Part shown: in pieces, positions 38,523 to 48,135 of the stretch
Layout of the letters: each line of letters starts with the position of its first letter
Position numbering within the stretch: the first letter of the stretch is position 1
Assembly (NCBI RefSeq): GCF_002939305.1
Contig: NZ_MVDI01000013.1
Coordinates: 50,614 to 114,613 of the forward strand
Direction of reading: 5' to 3'
Source of the DNA: Chroococcidiopsis sp. TS-821
GTDB taxonomy: Bacteria > Cyanobacteriota > Cyanobacteriia > Cyanobacteriales > Chroococcidiopsidaceae
Length of the DNA stretch: 64,000 nucleotides
The notes under the pieces: generated by a model
The model's input: only the letters and a program-made list of their open reading frames with translations
Told to the model about the DNA's origin: nothing
The model's database searches: none
Translations under genes and position numbers: made by a program

Positions 38523-40520
38523 TCAATGTCCCAATAACTTATCACGCAGATGCTTAATGCGATCGCGATACTTCGCTGCTTCCTCAAACTCCAAATTCTT
38601 CGCTGCTTCCTTCATCTGGGCTTCTAACTGCGCAATCAATTCGGGAATATCCGCTAACGGTAAATCATCCGCTTGTTCGTATGCTTCTTCGAGTTGCTGC
38701 GAATTCAACCGCCGCGACACTTCTAAAAACGACAAAATCGCATTATTTGTACGTTTAACAATCGGTTGCGGTGTAATGCCGTGTTTCTCGTTGTATTCTA
38801 GCTGAATTGCGCGGCGTCGCTCGGTTTCCGAGATTGCCTTGAGCATACTATCCGTTAGATTATCCGCATACAAAATCGCTTGTCCGCGAACGTGACGCGC
38901 CGCCCTACCAATTGTTTGAATCAGCGATCGCTCCGCTCGTAAGAAACCTTCTTTATCTGCATCTAAAATCGCCACTAAGGAAACTTCCGGTAAATCTAAC
39001 CCTTCCCGCAGCAAGTTCACCCCGACTAAAACATCAAAATTGCCTTGACGCAACTCTTGCAAAATCTCAATCCGCTCAATCGAGTTAATTTCAGAATGCA
39101 GATACCGCACGCGAATTCCCTGATCTTGCAAATATTCCGTCAAGTCTTCTGCCATGCGCTTTGTCAAAGTTGTCACTAACACTCGTTCGCGACGTTCAAC
39201 GCGTTCTTTCACTTCTCCTAAAAGATCGTCAATTTGACCTTCGGTAGGACGCACAAAGATTTCCGGATCGACAACGCCAGTGGGACGAATCACTTGTTCA
39301 ACAACTCGACCTTCCGATAGCTCCAACTCCCAATCGCCTGGCGTTGCTGATACAAAAATACACTGATTAACCTTCGCCCAAAATTCTTCTGCTTTCAACG
39401 GGCGGTTATCGGCGGCGCTGGGTAAGCGAAATCCATGCTCAATTAAAACTCGTTTCCGCGCTTGGTCGCCATTGTACATCCCGCGAATTTGTGGAACTGT
39501 AACGTGCGATTCATCGACCACAAGTAACCAGTCGTCAGGGAAGTAGTCGATCAAACATTCTGGCGGTTCGCCTGGTTGACGCCCTGCTAAGTGACGCGAA
39601 TAGTTTTCCACACCGTTGCAGTAACCGACTTCGCGCAACATTTCCAAGTCATACCGCGTCCGCTGATCCAAGCGTTGCGCTTCTAAGAGCTTGCTTGCTT
39701 GCTCTAATTCGGCTTTGCGTTGCTTGAGTTCAGCTTCGATCGCATCGCACGCTGCTTCTAAACGTTCTTCTGGTGTGACAAAGTGACGCGCTGGGTAGAT
39801 ATTCACCGCAGACAAGCTTTGAATAATTTCACCTGTTACCGGATCGACGTAGCGAATCGCATCAATTTCATCGCCAAAAAATTCAACGCGAATAATGCGA
39901 TCTTCGTAAGCAGGACCAATTTCTAACACATCACCGCGTACCCGAAACCGACCTCGCCCCATTTCGACATCGTTGCGGCTGTATTGTACCGTAGCCAAAT
40001 CGCGCAAAATCTGTCTTTGATCGACTTCCATTCCCATTTTCAAAGGAATTGCGGCTTTAAGATACTCCGAGGGAATCCCTAAACCATAGATACAACTAAT
40101 CGAAGCAACAACGATCGCATCGCGGCGTTCAAACAGCGATCGCGTCGCCGAGTGTCGCAACATATCGATTTCATCGTTGATCGAAGCACTTTTTTCAATA
40201 TAAGTATCTGTAACGGGAATGTACGCCTCAGGTTGATAGTAATCGTAGTAACTGACAAAATACTCGACTGCATTGTTGGGGAAGAATTCGCGTAACTCAT
40301 TACAAAGCTGCGCGGCGAGCGTTTTATTGTGCGCTAGCACGAGCGTTGGTTTCCCAATTTTTTCAATCACCGCAGCAATGGTAAATGTCTTTCCGGTTCC
40401 CGTTGCGCCGAGTAAAGTTTGGTACTGATTTCCTTGTTTGACGTACTGAGTAAGTTGGGCGATCGCCTGAGGTTGATCGCCAGTCGGTTGAAATGGTGCT
40501 TGCAGACAAAATTCTGTCAT
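38523..40520 (-). CDS. uvrB: UvrABC system protein B (excinuclease subunit)
   Basis: 665 residues, normal length. Walker [10 protein letters not shown] near the N-terminus, the beta-hairpin region [10 protein letters not shown] that clamps [23 protein letters not shown], helicase motif VI region QTIGRAARH, and a C-terminal UVR motif ([20 protein letters not shown]) that contacts UvrC. Nucleotide-excision repair in the cytosol. Confidence 0.97.
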   Translation of the reverse strand: MTEFCLQAPFQPTGDQPQAIAQLTQYVKQGNQYQTLLGATGTGKTFTIAAVIEKIGKPTLVLAHNKTLAAQLCNELREFFPNNAVEYFVSYYDYYQPEAYIPVTDTYIEKSASINDEIDMLRHSATRSLFERRDAIVVASISCIYGLGIPSEYLKAAIPLKMGMEVDQRQILRDLATVQYSRNDVEMGRGRFRVRGDVLEIGPAYEDRIIRVEFFGDEIDAIRYVDPVTGEIIQSLSAVNIYPARHFVTPEERLEAACDAIEAELKQRKAELEQASKLLEAQRLDQRTRYDLEMLREVGYCNGVENYSRHLAGRQPGEPPECLIDYFPDDWLLVVDESHVTVPQIRGMYNGDQARKRVLIEHGFRLPSAADNRPLKAEEFWAKVNQCIFVSATPGDWELELSEGRVVEQVIRPTGVVDPEIFVRPTEGQIDDLLGEVKERVERRERVLVTTLTKRMAEDLTEYLQDQGIRVRYLHSEINSIERIEILQELRQGNFDVLVGVNLLREGLDLPEVSLVAILDADKEGFLRAERSLIQTIGRAARHVRGQAILYADNLTDSMLKAISETERRRAIQLEYNEKHGITPQPIVKRTNNAILSFLEVSRRLNSQQLEEAYEQADDLPLADIPELIAQLEAQMKEAAKNLEFEEAAKYRDRIKHLRDKLLGH

Positions 40521-40687
40521 ACAGTTTTATGAATCCCTTCACTTATCTTTACATATTTAGTTTTCTTTATGCATACCATGCGAACTTATTTAGACCTAAA
40601 GAATGTTTTTTCCAGTAAACTCAAAATCAATCACAAAAACATTTTTCTAATTATTAACAAAAATTTGATATCAAGAGGAATAAAACT

Positions 40688-41149
40688 ATGGTTGCAAGTA
40701 GTACTGCTCAAGCAAACGAAACGCTCAGCAACACCAATTCTAGTTCAGAATTATCTACGCAAATCAAAGGCGATCGCGTTCAATCAAGCCCCTTACCAGG
40801 TCAGCGTCCCATCGCCTCTAGCACGTTTGAAATTCGCGATACCGTTAATATTCTAGGGATGCGTCCTATCGTTTCTAGCGATCTTCAAGTTTCTGATACA
40901 ATTAACTTAGCCGGAGTGCGTCCTATCGTTTCTAGCGATCTAAAAGTTTCTGATACAATTAATTTAGCTGGAGTGCGTCCTATCGTTTCTAGCGATCTAA
41001 AAGTTTCTAATACCATAGACTTGCTGGGGATTCGTCCTATTGCTTCAAGTGGAATAGAGGTTTCTAAAACAATTACAACTTCTGGAATTCGCCCAATCGC
41101 TGCAAATAGCTTAGAAAAATATGACGAGCTTATGGGTTACATAGATTAG
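40688..41149 (+). CDS. Protein of 19-residue RPI(V/A)SS tandem repeats
   Basis: 153 residues. From about residue 38 it consists of six units, each RPIVSSDLKVSDTINLAGV or a variant, the central ones nearly identical in DNA (57-bp period, about 40858-41030). The N-terminus (1-37) is Ser/Asn/Thr rich without a signal peptide; the end is acidic. The regular alternation suggests a beta-solenoid or an extended scaffold. I do not recognise a named family or function. ATG 40688 follows an AAGAGGAA at 40673-40680 with 7-nt spacing. A good terminator follows. Confidence 0.8.
   Translation: MVASSTAQANETLSNTNSSSELSTQIKGDRVQSSPLPGQRPIASSTFEIRDTVNILGMRPIVSSDLQVSDTINLAGVRPIVSSDLKVSDTINLAGVRPIVSSDLKVSNTIDLLGIRPIASSGIEVSKTITTSGIRPIAANSLEKYDELMGYID
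40858..41030 (+). repeat. 57-bp tandem coding repeats
   Basis: Three near-identical 57-bp units inside the preceding gene, each starting gcgtcctatcgtttctagcg, flanked by more diverged units. The near-identity of the central units points to recent duplication or gene conversion. Confidence 0.8.
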
Positions 41150-41175
41150 TTTAAAAATTAATAGTCTCTTTTGGT

Positions 41176-41205
41176 AACTGGTGTTGTAAAAACGCCAGTT
41201 TTTTT
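41176..41205 (+). terminator. Rho-independent terminator of the repeat-protein gene
   Basis: Stem AACTGGTG (41176-41183) with CGCCAGTT (41193-41200), one G-T pair, followed by a T run through 41205; 27 bp after the stop. Confidence 0.85.
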
Positions 41206-41407
41206 GTGTATAAGTATGTTTCTCCTCATTTAGGTATAGTCGTCAACAAACTGCGACTTTTCTCATTCTTTATACTGATTACTTTAATATGTCTTCTGAC
41301 AGAAGCATGTATTGTTGTATTTCGGATAAGTTGTAAACGTAAGCACAAACAAACTTTAAAGTTACTCGATAACGAGAAAAGTTTGTTGAGGAACAAGGAG
41401 AAAGAAA

Positions 41408-41590
41408 ATGAGTTTAGAAGATAGAGCTAAAGCTACAGGTAAAAATATCGAAGGTAAAGCTCAAGAAGCTTGGGGAAACGTTACAGGAGATCCTGAAGAC
41501 AAAGCGGAAGGCAAAGCAAAGCAAGCAGAAAGTGAAGTACGTCATGGTGTAGAAGACGTAAAAGATAACGTTAAAGAGAAGCTTGACTAA
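41408..41590 (+). CDS. CsbD family stress-response protein
   Basis: 60 residues, the small charged CsbD fold: EDRAKATGKNIEGKAQEAWG, then NVTGDPEDKAEGKAKQAE and an amphipathic tail. CsbD-like proteins are general-stress proteins in many bacteria (sigmaB regulon in Bacillus); the molecular role is unknown. AAGGAGA upstream of the ATG supports the start. A hairpin follows at 41611-41633. Confidence 0.92.
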   Translation: MSLEDRAKATGKNIEGKAQEAWGNVTGDPEDKAEGKAKQAESEVRHGVEDVKDNVKEKLD

Positions 41591-41610
41591 TTGCTAATTA
41601 ATTAACTTAA

Positions 41611-41633
41611 AAGGTCTAGGGAAACTAGACCTT
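41611..41633 (+). terminator. Hairpin after csbD-like gene
   Basis: Perfect 9-bp stem AAGGTCTAG/CTAGACCTT with a 5-nt loop, 20 bp after the stop. Only a weak T-rich tail follows, so termination may be partial. Confidence 0.6.
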
Positions 41634-41714
41634 CATAATTTATAAAGTCTCATAAAGTTAAACACAAATAAGCAATTAGTTTTGCAATTCTGTAAAAACA
41701 GGAGGAAAATTAAA

Positions 41715-42155
41715 GTGAATTTTATGCAGAGATTTCGTAAAGTTCTGACAGCGCTAACATTGGTGTTAGTTCTTACGATGTCTGTTGCTTGCAGCAGCGC
41801 AGTTAATGCAAAAGCCCCAAGAACAAGTTTACCACCAGCTGCAGATACAACAGGAAACTATGCATTGTTAGAGCGTGGCAATACTTCCGCAGGACAAGAC
41901 TTTGGTAACTGGGTAGTCCAGACAGGGAGAGGATTAATCCAAGACGCCTACGTACGCGACCAAAACAAGTTGGGTGTTGTGATTACGCCCCAAGTGCGCC
42001 CTAACGAAGTAAGACCTTTAGCAAAATCACTGCTCCAAGGATTTCATCGGACTTTCCCTAATCAAGATTTAACAGTTTTGATGTACGCTCCTGATAAAAA
42101 ACTGATTCTGACCGCTCAATACGATATGCAGTCAAATCAAATCAAATATCAATAA
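41715..42155 (+). CDS. Conserved lipoprotein, function unknown
   Basis: About 146 residues. A lipoprotein signal with a hydrophobic core and lipobox SVAC (lipidated Cys about residue 25). The mature part contains GNYALLERGNTSAGQDFGNW, VVQTGRGLIQDAYVRD and TPQVRPNEVRPLAKSLL, which suggests a small alpha/beta domain. GTG 41715 is preferred because AGGAGGA lies 8 nt upstream; the ATG at 41724 would be too far. Between the CsbD gene and the 173-aa gene, all on one strand. Confidence 0.78.
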   Translation: MNFMQRFRKVLTALTLVLVLTMSVACSSAVNAKAPRTSLPPAADTTGNYALLERGNTSAGQDFGNWVVQTGRGLIQDAYVRDQNKLGVVITPQVRPNEVRPLAKSLLQGFHRTFPNQDLTVLMYAPDKKLILTAQYDMQSNQIKYQ

Positions 42156-42259
42156 TGCGGTAGATGAATCAACGATAGCTTGAGCAATCGGACAATTAGC
42201 TGCAAGAAACAAGTTGAAAGCACAACACGCCACAGCGCAAATTAAGCAAGGAGAGGAAA

Positions 42260-42781
42260 ATGTATAACAGCGAGCAATACAAACGCCAAATAATGAATGA
42301 CTTGGCGCAAGGCGATACCGAAACAATGGAAGAAGTATCCACAAACGAGCGCCAATACGAAAATTTCGATGATTTTGCACAACGCTCGTCGCACGCAGAA
42401 CGCCGTCAACTGTTTGGACGTTCTTTGCACCCCGATCGCATTCCTCCTAGCCAAATGGAGCCAGAATTGCAAAAAGCGATCGCGCAAATTAAGCCCAATG
42501 AAAGAGACGATGTCGCCCGCGCGTTTTTCAAGCACCTTAAAGGAAGAGGGCTAAGCGATCGTCAACTCGAACAACAACTAGCTTTATCAACGCACAATCC
42601 TAATAAAATGACTGCGGATGATGTGAGTAAGCTTGCGACCTTTGTTTACCACAATCATCCTGACATCTTCCAAGAAGTCATGGCGGAGCAACCAGCTATT
42701 ATCAAATTCCTCAGCAATCCGATCGTTGCTGCTGTCCTTGGAATTGCTGCGGCTAAATGGTTAGGTAGTCAACGTAAATAA
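42260..42781 (+). CDS. Conserved hypothetical protein (173 aa)
   Basis: The N-terminal half is charged (FDDFAQRSSHAERRQLFGRS), the central part has helical segments (ELQKAIAQIKPNERDDVARA, FFKHLKGRGLSDRQLEQQL), and the end is a hydrophobic glycine/alanine helix (AAVLGIAAAKWLG), perhaps a membrane anchor. AAGGAGAGG just upstream of the ATG is a strong ribosome site. It has the look of a stress-induced cyanobacterial protein, but I recognise no family. Confidence 0.72.
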   Translation: MYNSEQYKRQIMNDLAQGDTETMEEVSTNERQYENFDDFAQRSSHAERRQLFGRSLHPDRIPPSQMEPELQKAIAQIKPNERDDVARAFFKHLKGRGLSDRQLEQQLALSTHNPNKMTADDVSKLATFVYHNHPDIFQEVMAEQPAIIKFLSNPIVAAVLGIAAAKWLGSQRK

Positions 42782-42814
42782 CTAGCGTCGTACCTATTTC
42801 TTCCCAATAGCTAA

Positions 42815-42857
42815 AAAGAGAGTAGATTTTAAACCACAATCTGCTCTCTTTCTTTTG
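42815..42857. terminator. Bidirectional terminator
   Basis: A 14-bp stem AAAGAGAGTAGATT/AATCTGCTCTCTTT with one G-T pair and a 9-nt loop. T-rich sequence follows on the plus side and an A5 stretch precedes it (U5 on the minus strand). It sits between the convergent 173-aa gene and rpe. Confidence 0.85.
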
Positions 42858-42880
42858 TCTATTTTGTCAAAATAATCAAC

Positions 42881-43585
42881 TTAAACTGTTGCTAATTCTG
42901 GAGTAGGACGCTTGCTGTTCCGAATACCTTCGATCGCTTCAGCGTAATCTTTAGCATTAAATACCGCAGAGCCAGCAACGATCGCATTCGCACCCGCTTC
43001 AATCACTTGCCAAGTATTATTAGCCTTTAAGCCACCATCAACTTCAATCCAAGGGTCGAGACCGCGCTCGTCGAGCATTTGACGTAGTTTGCGAATTTTA
43101 GGCAATACAGCAGGGATAAAACTTTGACCGCCAAAGCCAGGGTTGACGCTCATGATCAAAATCATGTCACAAAGCTCTAGCACGTATTCAATTAACTCTA
43201 GTGGAGAACTAGGATTTAAAACAACACCGGCTTTTTTGCCCAACTCTCTAATTTGACCGAGCGTGCGGTGCAAGTGCGGTGAAGCATTGTGTTCAGCATG
43301 AACGTAAATGTGGTCGGCTCCAGCCTTCGCAAAATCTTCAACGTATTTTTCTGGTTCCACAATCATCAAGTGGACATCTAATGGCTTTTGAGTAACAGGA
43401 CGAATCGCTTCTACGATTAATGGACCAATCGTGATATTGGGAACAAACCGTCCATCCATCACATCAACATGAATCCAGTCGGCTCCTGCTGCATCTACTG
43501 CCCGAATTTCGTCACCTAGACGTGAAAAATCTGCTGATAGTATAGACGGAGCAACTACAATAGGCTTTTTGCTGGCTTGGGTCAT
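42881..43585 (-). CDS. rpe: Ribulose-phosphate 3-epimerase
   Basis: 234 residues, TIM barrel interconverting ribulose-5-P and xylulose-5-P in the Calvin and pentose-phosphate cycles. [15 protein letters not shown], the metal-site [32 protein letters not shown] and [10 protein letters not shown] are all intact. Single gene. Confidence 0.96.
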   Translation of the reverse strand: MTQASKKPIVVAPSILSADFSRLGDEIRAVDAAGADWIHVDVMDGRFVPNITIGPLIVEAIRPVTQKPLDVHLMIVEPEKYVEDFAKAGADHIYVHAEHNASPHLHRTLGQIRELGKKAGVVLNPSSPLELIEYVLELCDMILIMSVNPGFGGQSFIPAVLPKIRKLRQMLDERGLDPWIEVDGGLKANNTWQVIEAGANAIVAGSAVFNAKDYAEAIEGIRNSKRPTPELATV

Positions 43586-43829
43586 GCTAATCGTTCTCCT
43601 GCTTCCTCGATTGTATGCATTTTAACAAAATCTTTAGTATTAAACGTGCGATCGCGAAAACTTCTCATAGCAATATTGCACTGCTTATAAAACAAAATTT
43701 CTTATCAATTTATGCAACGGCTTAGAAGACTCGCTACAAAATAAAGAAGTGAGGAGCAAGATTTTATAAATCGAGTCAGCAGTAGTTAATTATAATTTTT
43801 TGCCCAAAAGTGAGTAGATTTAGAAATCA

Positions 43830-45425
43830 ATGGTAAGAAAACTTGTCTGGCTAGTAGGAGGGCTAAGCGCTTCCTGTATCAGTCTTCCTGTCTTCGCATT
43901 AGAAACCACCTCAGTAGGAGAAGCAGGAATTAATGCGTTACGATTACACAGTGCGCCTTACAACCTAATTGGTCGGAAAATCGGTATTGGTCAAGTAGAA
44001 ATTGGACGTCCTGGACAATTTGGCTTAGATAAAGCTGTAGTGCGTAACCAACGCATGAGTTTAGCAGGTGTATTTTTGCGCAATCAGCCAGCGAAACCTA
44101 ACACGAATATCGACCCACACGCGCAAAACGTTGCAAGTGTGATGATTAGTAACGATAAAGCCGTACGGGGTGTCGCACCAGGAGCGCGACTTTATTCAAC
44201 TGCGGTTGGTTCGCTGAGAACAGGTGGTCAGCCAGAAGAATGCTTATCTACACAACATATTGCACAGCAAAACGGCGGTGATGTGCGCGCCATTAACTTT
44301 AGCTTCGGCGAGACGTTAGAGCGCGATCCGCGACCCAACGCACTTTTAGATGGTCAAGCTTTGCTAACGCAATGTATCGATTGGTCTGCTCGCGTTCATA
44401 ATGTGCTGTATGTCATTGCCGGTAATCAAGGTAAAGGCGGAATTCCCATCCCTACGGATAACTTTAATGGTATTAACGTTGCGTTTACAACTCGCAGGCA
44501 AGGAATCTTCACGCGGCTAGATGTGTCTAATCTAAGCGATGCGATTTCCGGAGGTGTTGGTGGGAGACTTAATGGTCGGGAAGTCAATCTAGGTCCGCGA
44601 CGCGCGATCGGGTTAGTTGCTCCTGGAAATAAAATTACGTTGCTCAATCCAGATGGTAAGACGACGCAAGTGAGTGGGACAAGTTTTGCCGCACCTCATG
44701 TCACCGCAACGGTTGCGTTGCTACAAGAATACGGCGATAAGCAGCTGAGTTCGCGTCAGCCAAACTGGAGTTTAGATGCGCGGCGTCAGGAAGTCATGAA
44801 AGCCGTCATGCTCAATTCGGCGGATAAATACCGAGATCCAGGAAATGGATTGCTGCTGGGAATGAGCAAAACCATTTTGGATAAACAAAATCAGCACTGG
44901 TTAAATTCAGATGCTTACCGCGACCCGAAAATTCCTCTACAAGCACAGATGGGAACAGGTCAACTCAACGCCTATCGCGCTTATCAGCAATTTAGTGCAG
45001 GTCAATGGCACCCCGCAAGACCGGTTCCCGCGATTGGCTGGGATTATCGAACAGTCAACGATAGTGCACATCACGATTACGTATTAGCGCAACCATTACA
45101 GCGCGATAGTTTTGTATCGATTACGTTAAATTGGAATCGCTTGGTAGAGTTGAACGATACAAACAAAAATGGCAGATTTGACGTAGGCGAAACTTTTCGC
45201 GATCGCGGTTTAAATAACCTTGACCTTTACTTGCTAAACGCTGATTCCGGCGCAATTATTGATACAACTTGCACTTCCACCAGCGAAGTCGATAGCGTCG
45301 AACACATTTTTTGTCGAGTCCCCAATACGGCTAGATACAAAATTCGCGTTCAGTTTCGGCAAAAAGTAAATCACGCTGTTCAACCTTATGCGCTAGCGTG
45401 GTGGACTGTACCGGCGAGAAATTGA
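43830..45425 (+). CDS. Secreted subtilisin-like (S8 fold) protein with altered catalytic triad
   Basis: 531 residues with a signal peptide (1-~23, cleavage after VFA). The S8 core runs from ~48 to ~350. The nucleophile region is canonical (VSGTSFAAPHVTA, Ser285) and the oxyanion Asn is present (VIAGNQG). Where subtilases have Asp-Thr-Gly this protein reads IGQVEIGRPG (Glu57). Where they have HGTHVAG it reads HAQNVAS, so the catalytic His position is Asn100, with a His at 97. The C-terminal ~150 residues form a beta-rich domain. It may be a pseudoprotease or use a shifted triad. A serpin gene follows 95 bp downstream. Confidence 0.85.
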   Translation: MVRKLVWLVGGLSASCISLPVFALETTSVGEAGINALRLHSAPYNLIGRKIGIGQVEIGRPGQFGLDKAVVRNQRMSLAGVFLRNQPAKPNTNIDPHAQNVASVMISNDKAVRGVAPGARLYSTAVGSLRTGGQPEECLSTQHIAQQNGGDVRAINFSFGETLERDPRPNALLDGQALLTQCIDWSARVHNVLYVIAGNQGKGGIPIPTDNFNGINVAFTTRRQGIFTRLDVSNLSDAISGGVGGRLNGREVNLGPRRAIGLVAPGNKITLLNPDGKTTQVSGTSFAAPHVTATVALLQEYGDKQLSSRQPNWSLDARRQEVMKAVMLNSADKYRDPGNGLLLGMSKTILDKQNQHWLNSDAYRDPKIPLQAQMGTGQLNAYRAYQQFSAGQWHPARPVPAIGWDYRTVNDSAHHDYVLAQPLQRDSFVSITLNWNRLVELNDTNKNGRFDVGETFRDRGLNNLDLYLLNADSGAIIDTTCTSTSEVDSVEHIFCRVPNTARYKIRVQFRQKVNHAVQPYALAWWTVPARN

Positions 45426-45519
45426 CCTCCGACAACTGTTGTTGCAAAAAACGTAACCACACGGCGATCGCTACCACAACGATGGCATAGTTCGCATAAC
45501 GAGCTAAGGTGATAGTAGA

Positions 45520-46824
45520 ATGCAGCCTTTCCTGCTAAGACGCTATGCAATTCGCCTCGGAAGACGTTATGTCCTGGCGGCGACAGGCATCATTTTTCTA
45601 GGAATTATGGGATGTTCCAGAATCGATCGCATCGATTCGGTTGTCGCCCAGCCTCGCTCCTTAAATCGTCAAGATCCCGATAATATACAAGTGACACCAT
45701 CGGCAGTGGATAACAAATTAGTTGCGGCAAATACGCGGTTTGGGTTCAAACTCTTTTCGGAGATCTTAAGACAACAGAGCGATCGCAATATTTTTCTCTC
45801 GCCTACCAGTGTGGCAATTCTGCTAGAAATGCTCTACAACGGTGCTGCTGGCGAAACGCAACAAGCAATGGCGAAAACTTTAGAATTACAAGGCATTAGC
45901 CTCCAAGATATTAACGCTGCCAACACCGCGCTGCTTAACACGCTCGCAAATCCCGATGCAAATGTGCAACTGGCGATCGCAAACTCACTCTGGGCAAAGC
46001 AAGAATACCCTATTAGACCAGATTTTTTGCAGCGAACTCAAAGCTTTTACAAAGCACAAGTCAGCAATTTAGACTTTGATTCTCCCGATGCGACAAACAC
46101 AATTAATCAATGGGTAAACCAAAACACGAATGGCAGAATCGAGCAGATTGTAGACAAGATTAATCCTGAAGACGTGCTGTTTTTAATCAACGCGATTTAC
46201 TTTAAAGGTCAGTGGACCGACGAGTTCGACAAAAGCCAAACAACAGAGGCACCATTTTATCTAGCAAGCGGTACGGCAAAACAACACCCACTGATGTCGC
46301 AAACGGGTAGATACCGATACTACGAAAACCCACAGTTTCAAGCTGTTAGCCTACCCTACGGCGAAAATGGCAGACTCAGCTTATACGTCTTTTTACCTCG
46401 CCAAAACTCGAATCTATCAAACTTTTACCAACAACTCAATTCGGCTAACTGGGAACAGTGGCTAACTCGGTTTAACTTGCGCGAAGGTACTGTACGGCTA
46501 CCGCGTTTTCAAATGGAATATGACGTAACACTCAATGATACCCTTAAAGCGTTGGGTATGGGCGTTGCGTTTGCAGATAATGCGAATTTTTCGGGTGTTG
46601 GTGACGATTTAGCGCTGAGTGAAGTCAAGCATAAAACCTTTGTCGAAGTGAATGAAGAAGGAACCGAAGCGGCTGCGGTGACATCAGGAAGAGTGATGGC
46701 GGTATCAGCACCCATTGCAGAACCTTTTGAGATGACGGTGAATCGTCCTTTCTTCTGTGCGATTCGCGATAACCAAACAGGAACCATTTTATTTATGGGT
46801 TCTATCGTCGAACCGCAAGCTTAG
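45520..46824 (+). CDS. Serpin, lipoprotein
   Basis: 434 residues. Lipoprotein signal with lipobox GIMGC (lipid Cys ~ residue 32), then a complete serpin fold: SVAILLEMLYNGAAGETQQA, NAIYFKGQWTDEF, the hinge EVNEEGTEAAAV and the C-terminal NRPFFCAIRDNQTGTILFMG. The hinge small residues (TEAAAV) are those of inhibitory serpins. Counting from the hinge by the antitrypsin spacing places P1-P1' at Val-Ser in MAVSAP, which would suit elastase- or subtilisin-like proteases. Likely tethered to a membrane, guarding the periplasm. Confidence 0.93.
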   Translation: MQPFLLRRYAIRLGRRYVLAATGIIFLGIMGCSRIDRIDSVVAQPRSLNRQDPDNIQVTPSAVDNKLVAANTRFGFKLFSEILRQQSDRNIFLSPTSVAILLEMLYNGAAGETQQAMAKTLELQGISLQDINAANTALLNTLANPDANVQLAIANSLWAKQEYPIRPDFLQRTQSFYKAQVSNLDFDSPDATNTINQWVNQNTNGRIEQIVDKINPEDVLFLINAIYFKGQWTDEFDKSQTTEAPFYLASGTAKQHPLMSQTGRYRYYENPQFQAVSLPYGENGRLSLYVFLPRQNSNLSNFYQQLNSANWEQWLTRFNLREGTVRLPRFQMEYDVTLNDTLKALGMGVAFADNANFSGVGDDLALSEVKHKTFVEVNEEGTEAAAVTSGRVMAVSAPIAEPFEMTVNRPFFCAIRDNQTGTILFMGSIVEPQA

Positions 46825-46851
46825 CTGTATCCAACGATCGGGTTTGCCTTT

Positions 46852-48027
46852 CTACACCTGATACGAACCTTTTGGGGGAAGCTCTTCAGTAGCTTGTTGT
46901 TGCGTGATTTCTACGGTTGTTTGCGAGGCATCGTGGCTTGGTTCAGCGGGGACATCATGTACGGCTTCGTGTTCAGAAGAACGCACTGCGCTTAAAGCCG
47001 TTTTAATCACAACCGCAGTTGGTACGGCGACGATTACGCCCAATAAACCACCGATTCTCGCTCCGGTTAAGACCGAAACTAATACCCATACAGGATTTAA
47101 ACCTGTCACACTTCCCAAAATGCGCGGCGCAACTAGGTTATCGAGAATCTGCTGTACAATCACTGCCGCAATTAAAACGCGCGTACCTAGCCAAAAGTCT
47201 TGCAATGCGACCAGTAATGTGGTAATAGCAATACCCACAGTTCCCCCAAAGGGAACCAACGCCATAATACCAATCGTGATACCAAACAGTAACCCAAAGG
47301 GTACTTTTAACCATAGAAAGATCGCCGTGAGCGAACACCCCATGCACAAACCGAAAATTAGCTGTCCGATAAAGAAATTTTGGAAGCTAAGGCGTAATGT
47401 TTGCGAAAAAGGAGTGCGCAGCTTTGTCGGTAGCCATTGAACTAAACTTTGCCAGAGGTCATCGCCATGCTGCAATAAGTAAAATGCCAAGACCATCGTG
47501 AGCAAAAAGTCTAACAGACTCGTTAGCGTGACGACCGCGAGGTTTAAAACTTGCACCGCGATCGCTTGCAGTTGCCCTTTAACGCGATCGTTAATTTGTA
47601 CCACCAAAGCATCAAGATTCAATGGTAAACCTTGATTTTCTGCCCACTCATTCAACAACATCAACTGATGTCGCCCTGAATCAATTAACTCTGGTAACCG
47701 CGCTACGAGTTGCTGGGCTTGCATCAATACTAAGGGTACGAGCGTCACCCCTACCGCCAGCAATATCGATAATGTCAACAAGAATACTAAAACCGCAACC
47801 TGTTCGCGCCTTGCGCCTTGGCGTTCCATCCAACTAACAGGATAGTTCAGCAAAAATGCTAACAGTGATGCCCCAACTACAATCACAATCAACGAGTGGA
47901 AGTAATCAAAAATCGTCGATACTGCCACAGCATTCAAAACAAGCAGGGGAGCGAACAGCGCGATCGCTAACAGCCGCCCAGTCGGCGTCATCACCTGCCA
48001 CCAATTTAGGAGTTTGCGTGTTTGCAT
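46852..48027 (-). CDS. AI-2E family transporter
   Basis: 391 residues, about eight membrane helices, with the family landmarks: GLLFGITIGIMALVPFGGTV and an AARI/ARIGGLLGVIVAVPTAV region near the end. The C-terminal ~50 residues are polar (His/Glu/Ser). The family includes the TqsA AI-2 exporter and Na+/H+ antiporters, so the substrate is uncertain. Convergent with the serpin, 28 bp apart. Confidence 0.9.
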   Translation of the reverse strand: MQTRKLLNWWQVMTPTGRLLAIALFAPLLVLNAVAVSTIFDYFHSLIVIVVGASLLAFLLNYPVSWMERQGARREQVAVLVFLLTLSILLAVGVTLVPLVLMQAQQLVARLPELIDSGRHQLMLLNEWAENQGLPLNLDALVVQINDRVKGQLQAIAVQVLNLAVVTLTSLLDFLLTMVLAFYLLQHGDDLWQSLVQWLPTKLRTPFSQTLRLSFQNFFIGQLIFGLCMGCSLTAIFLWLKVPFGLLFGITIGIMALVPFGGTVGIAITTLLVALQDFWLGTRVLIAAVIVQQILDNLVAPRILGSVTGLNPVWVLVSVLTGARIGGLLGVIVAVPTAVVIKTALSAVRSSEHEAVHDVPAEPSHDASQTTVEITQQQATEELPPKGSYQV

Positions 48028-48135
48028 TTACCAACTGCCAAATAGAACAAACTCAATTTCTTTTTCCTTGCAGCCTATTATCTCTAACTCTATCGCTTTG
48101 ACTCATCCATCTACCTCAGGATTCTGAAAACTGTT

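Noticed and set aside
41206..41424. 72-codon frame with a hydrophobic stretch and a Cys, overlapping the CsbD start
   Set aside because: It begins right after a transcription terminator without a ribosome site, and its end overlaps the well-supported CsbD start.
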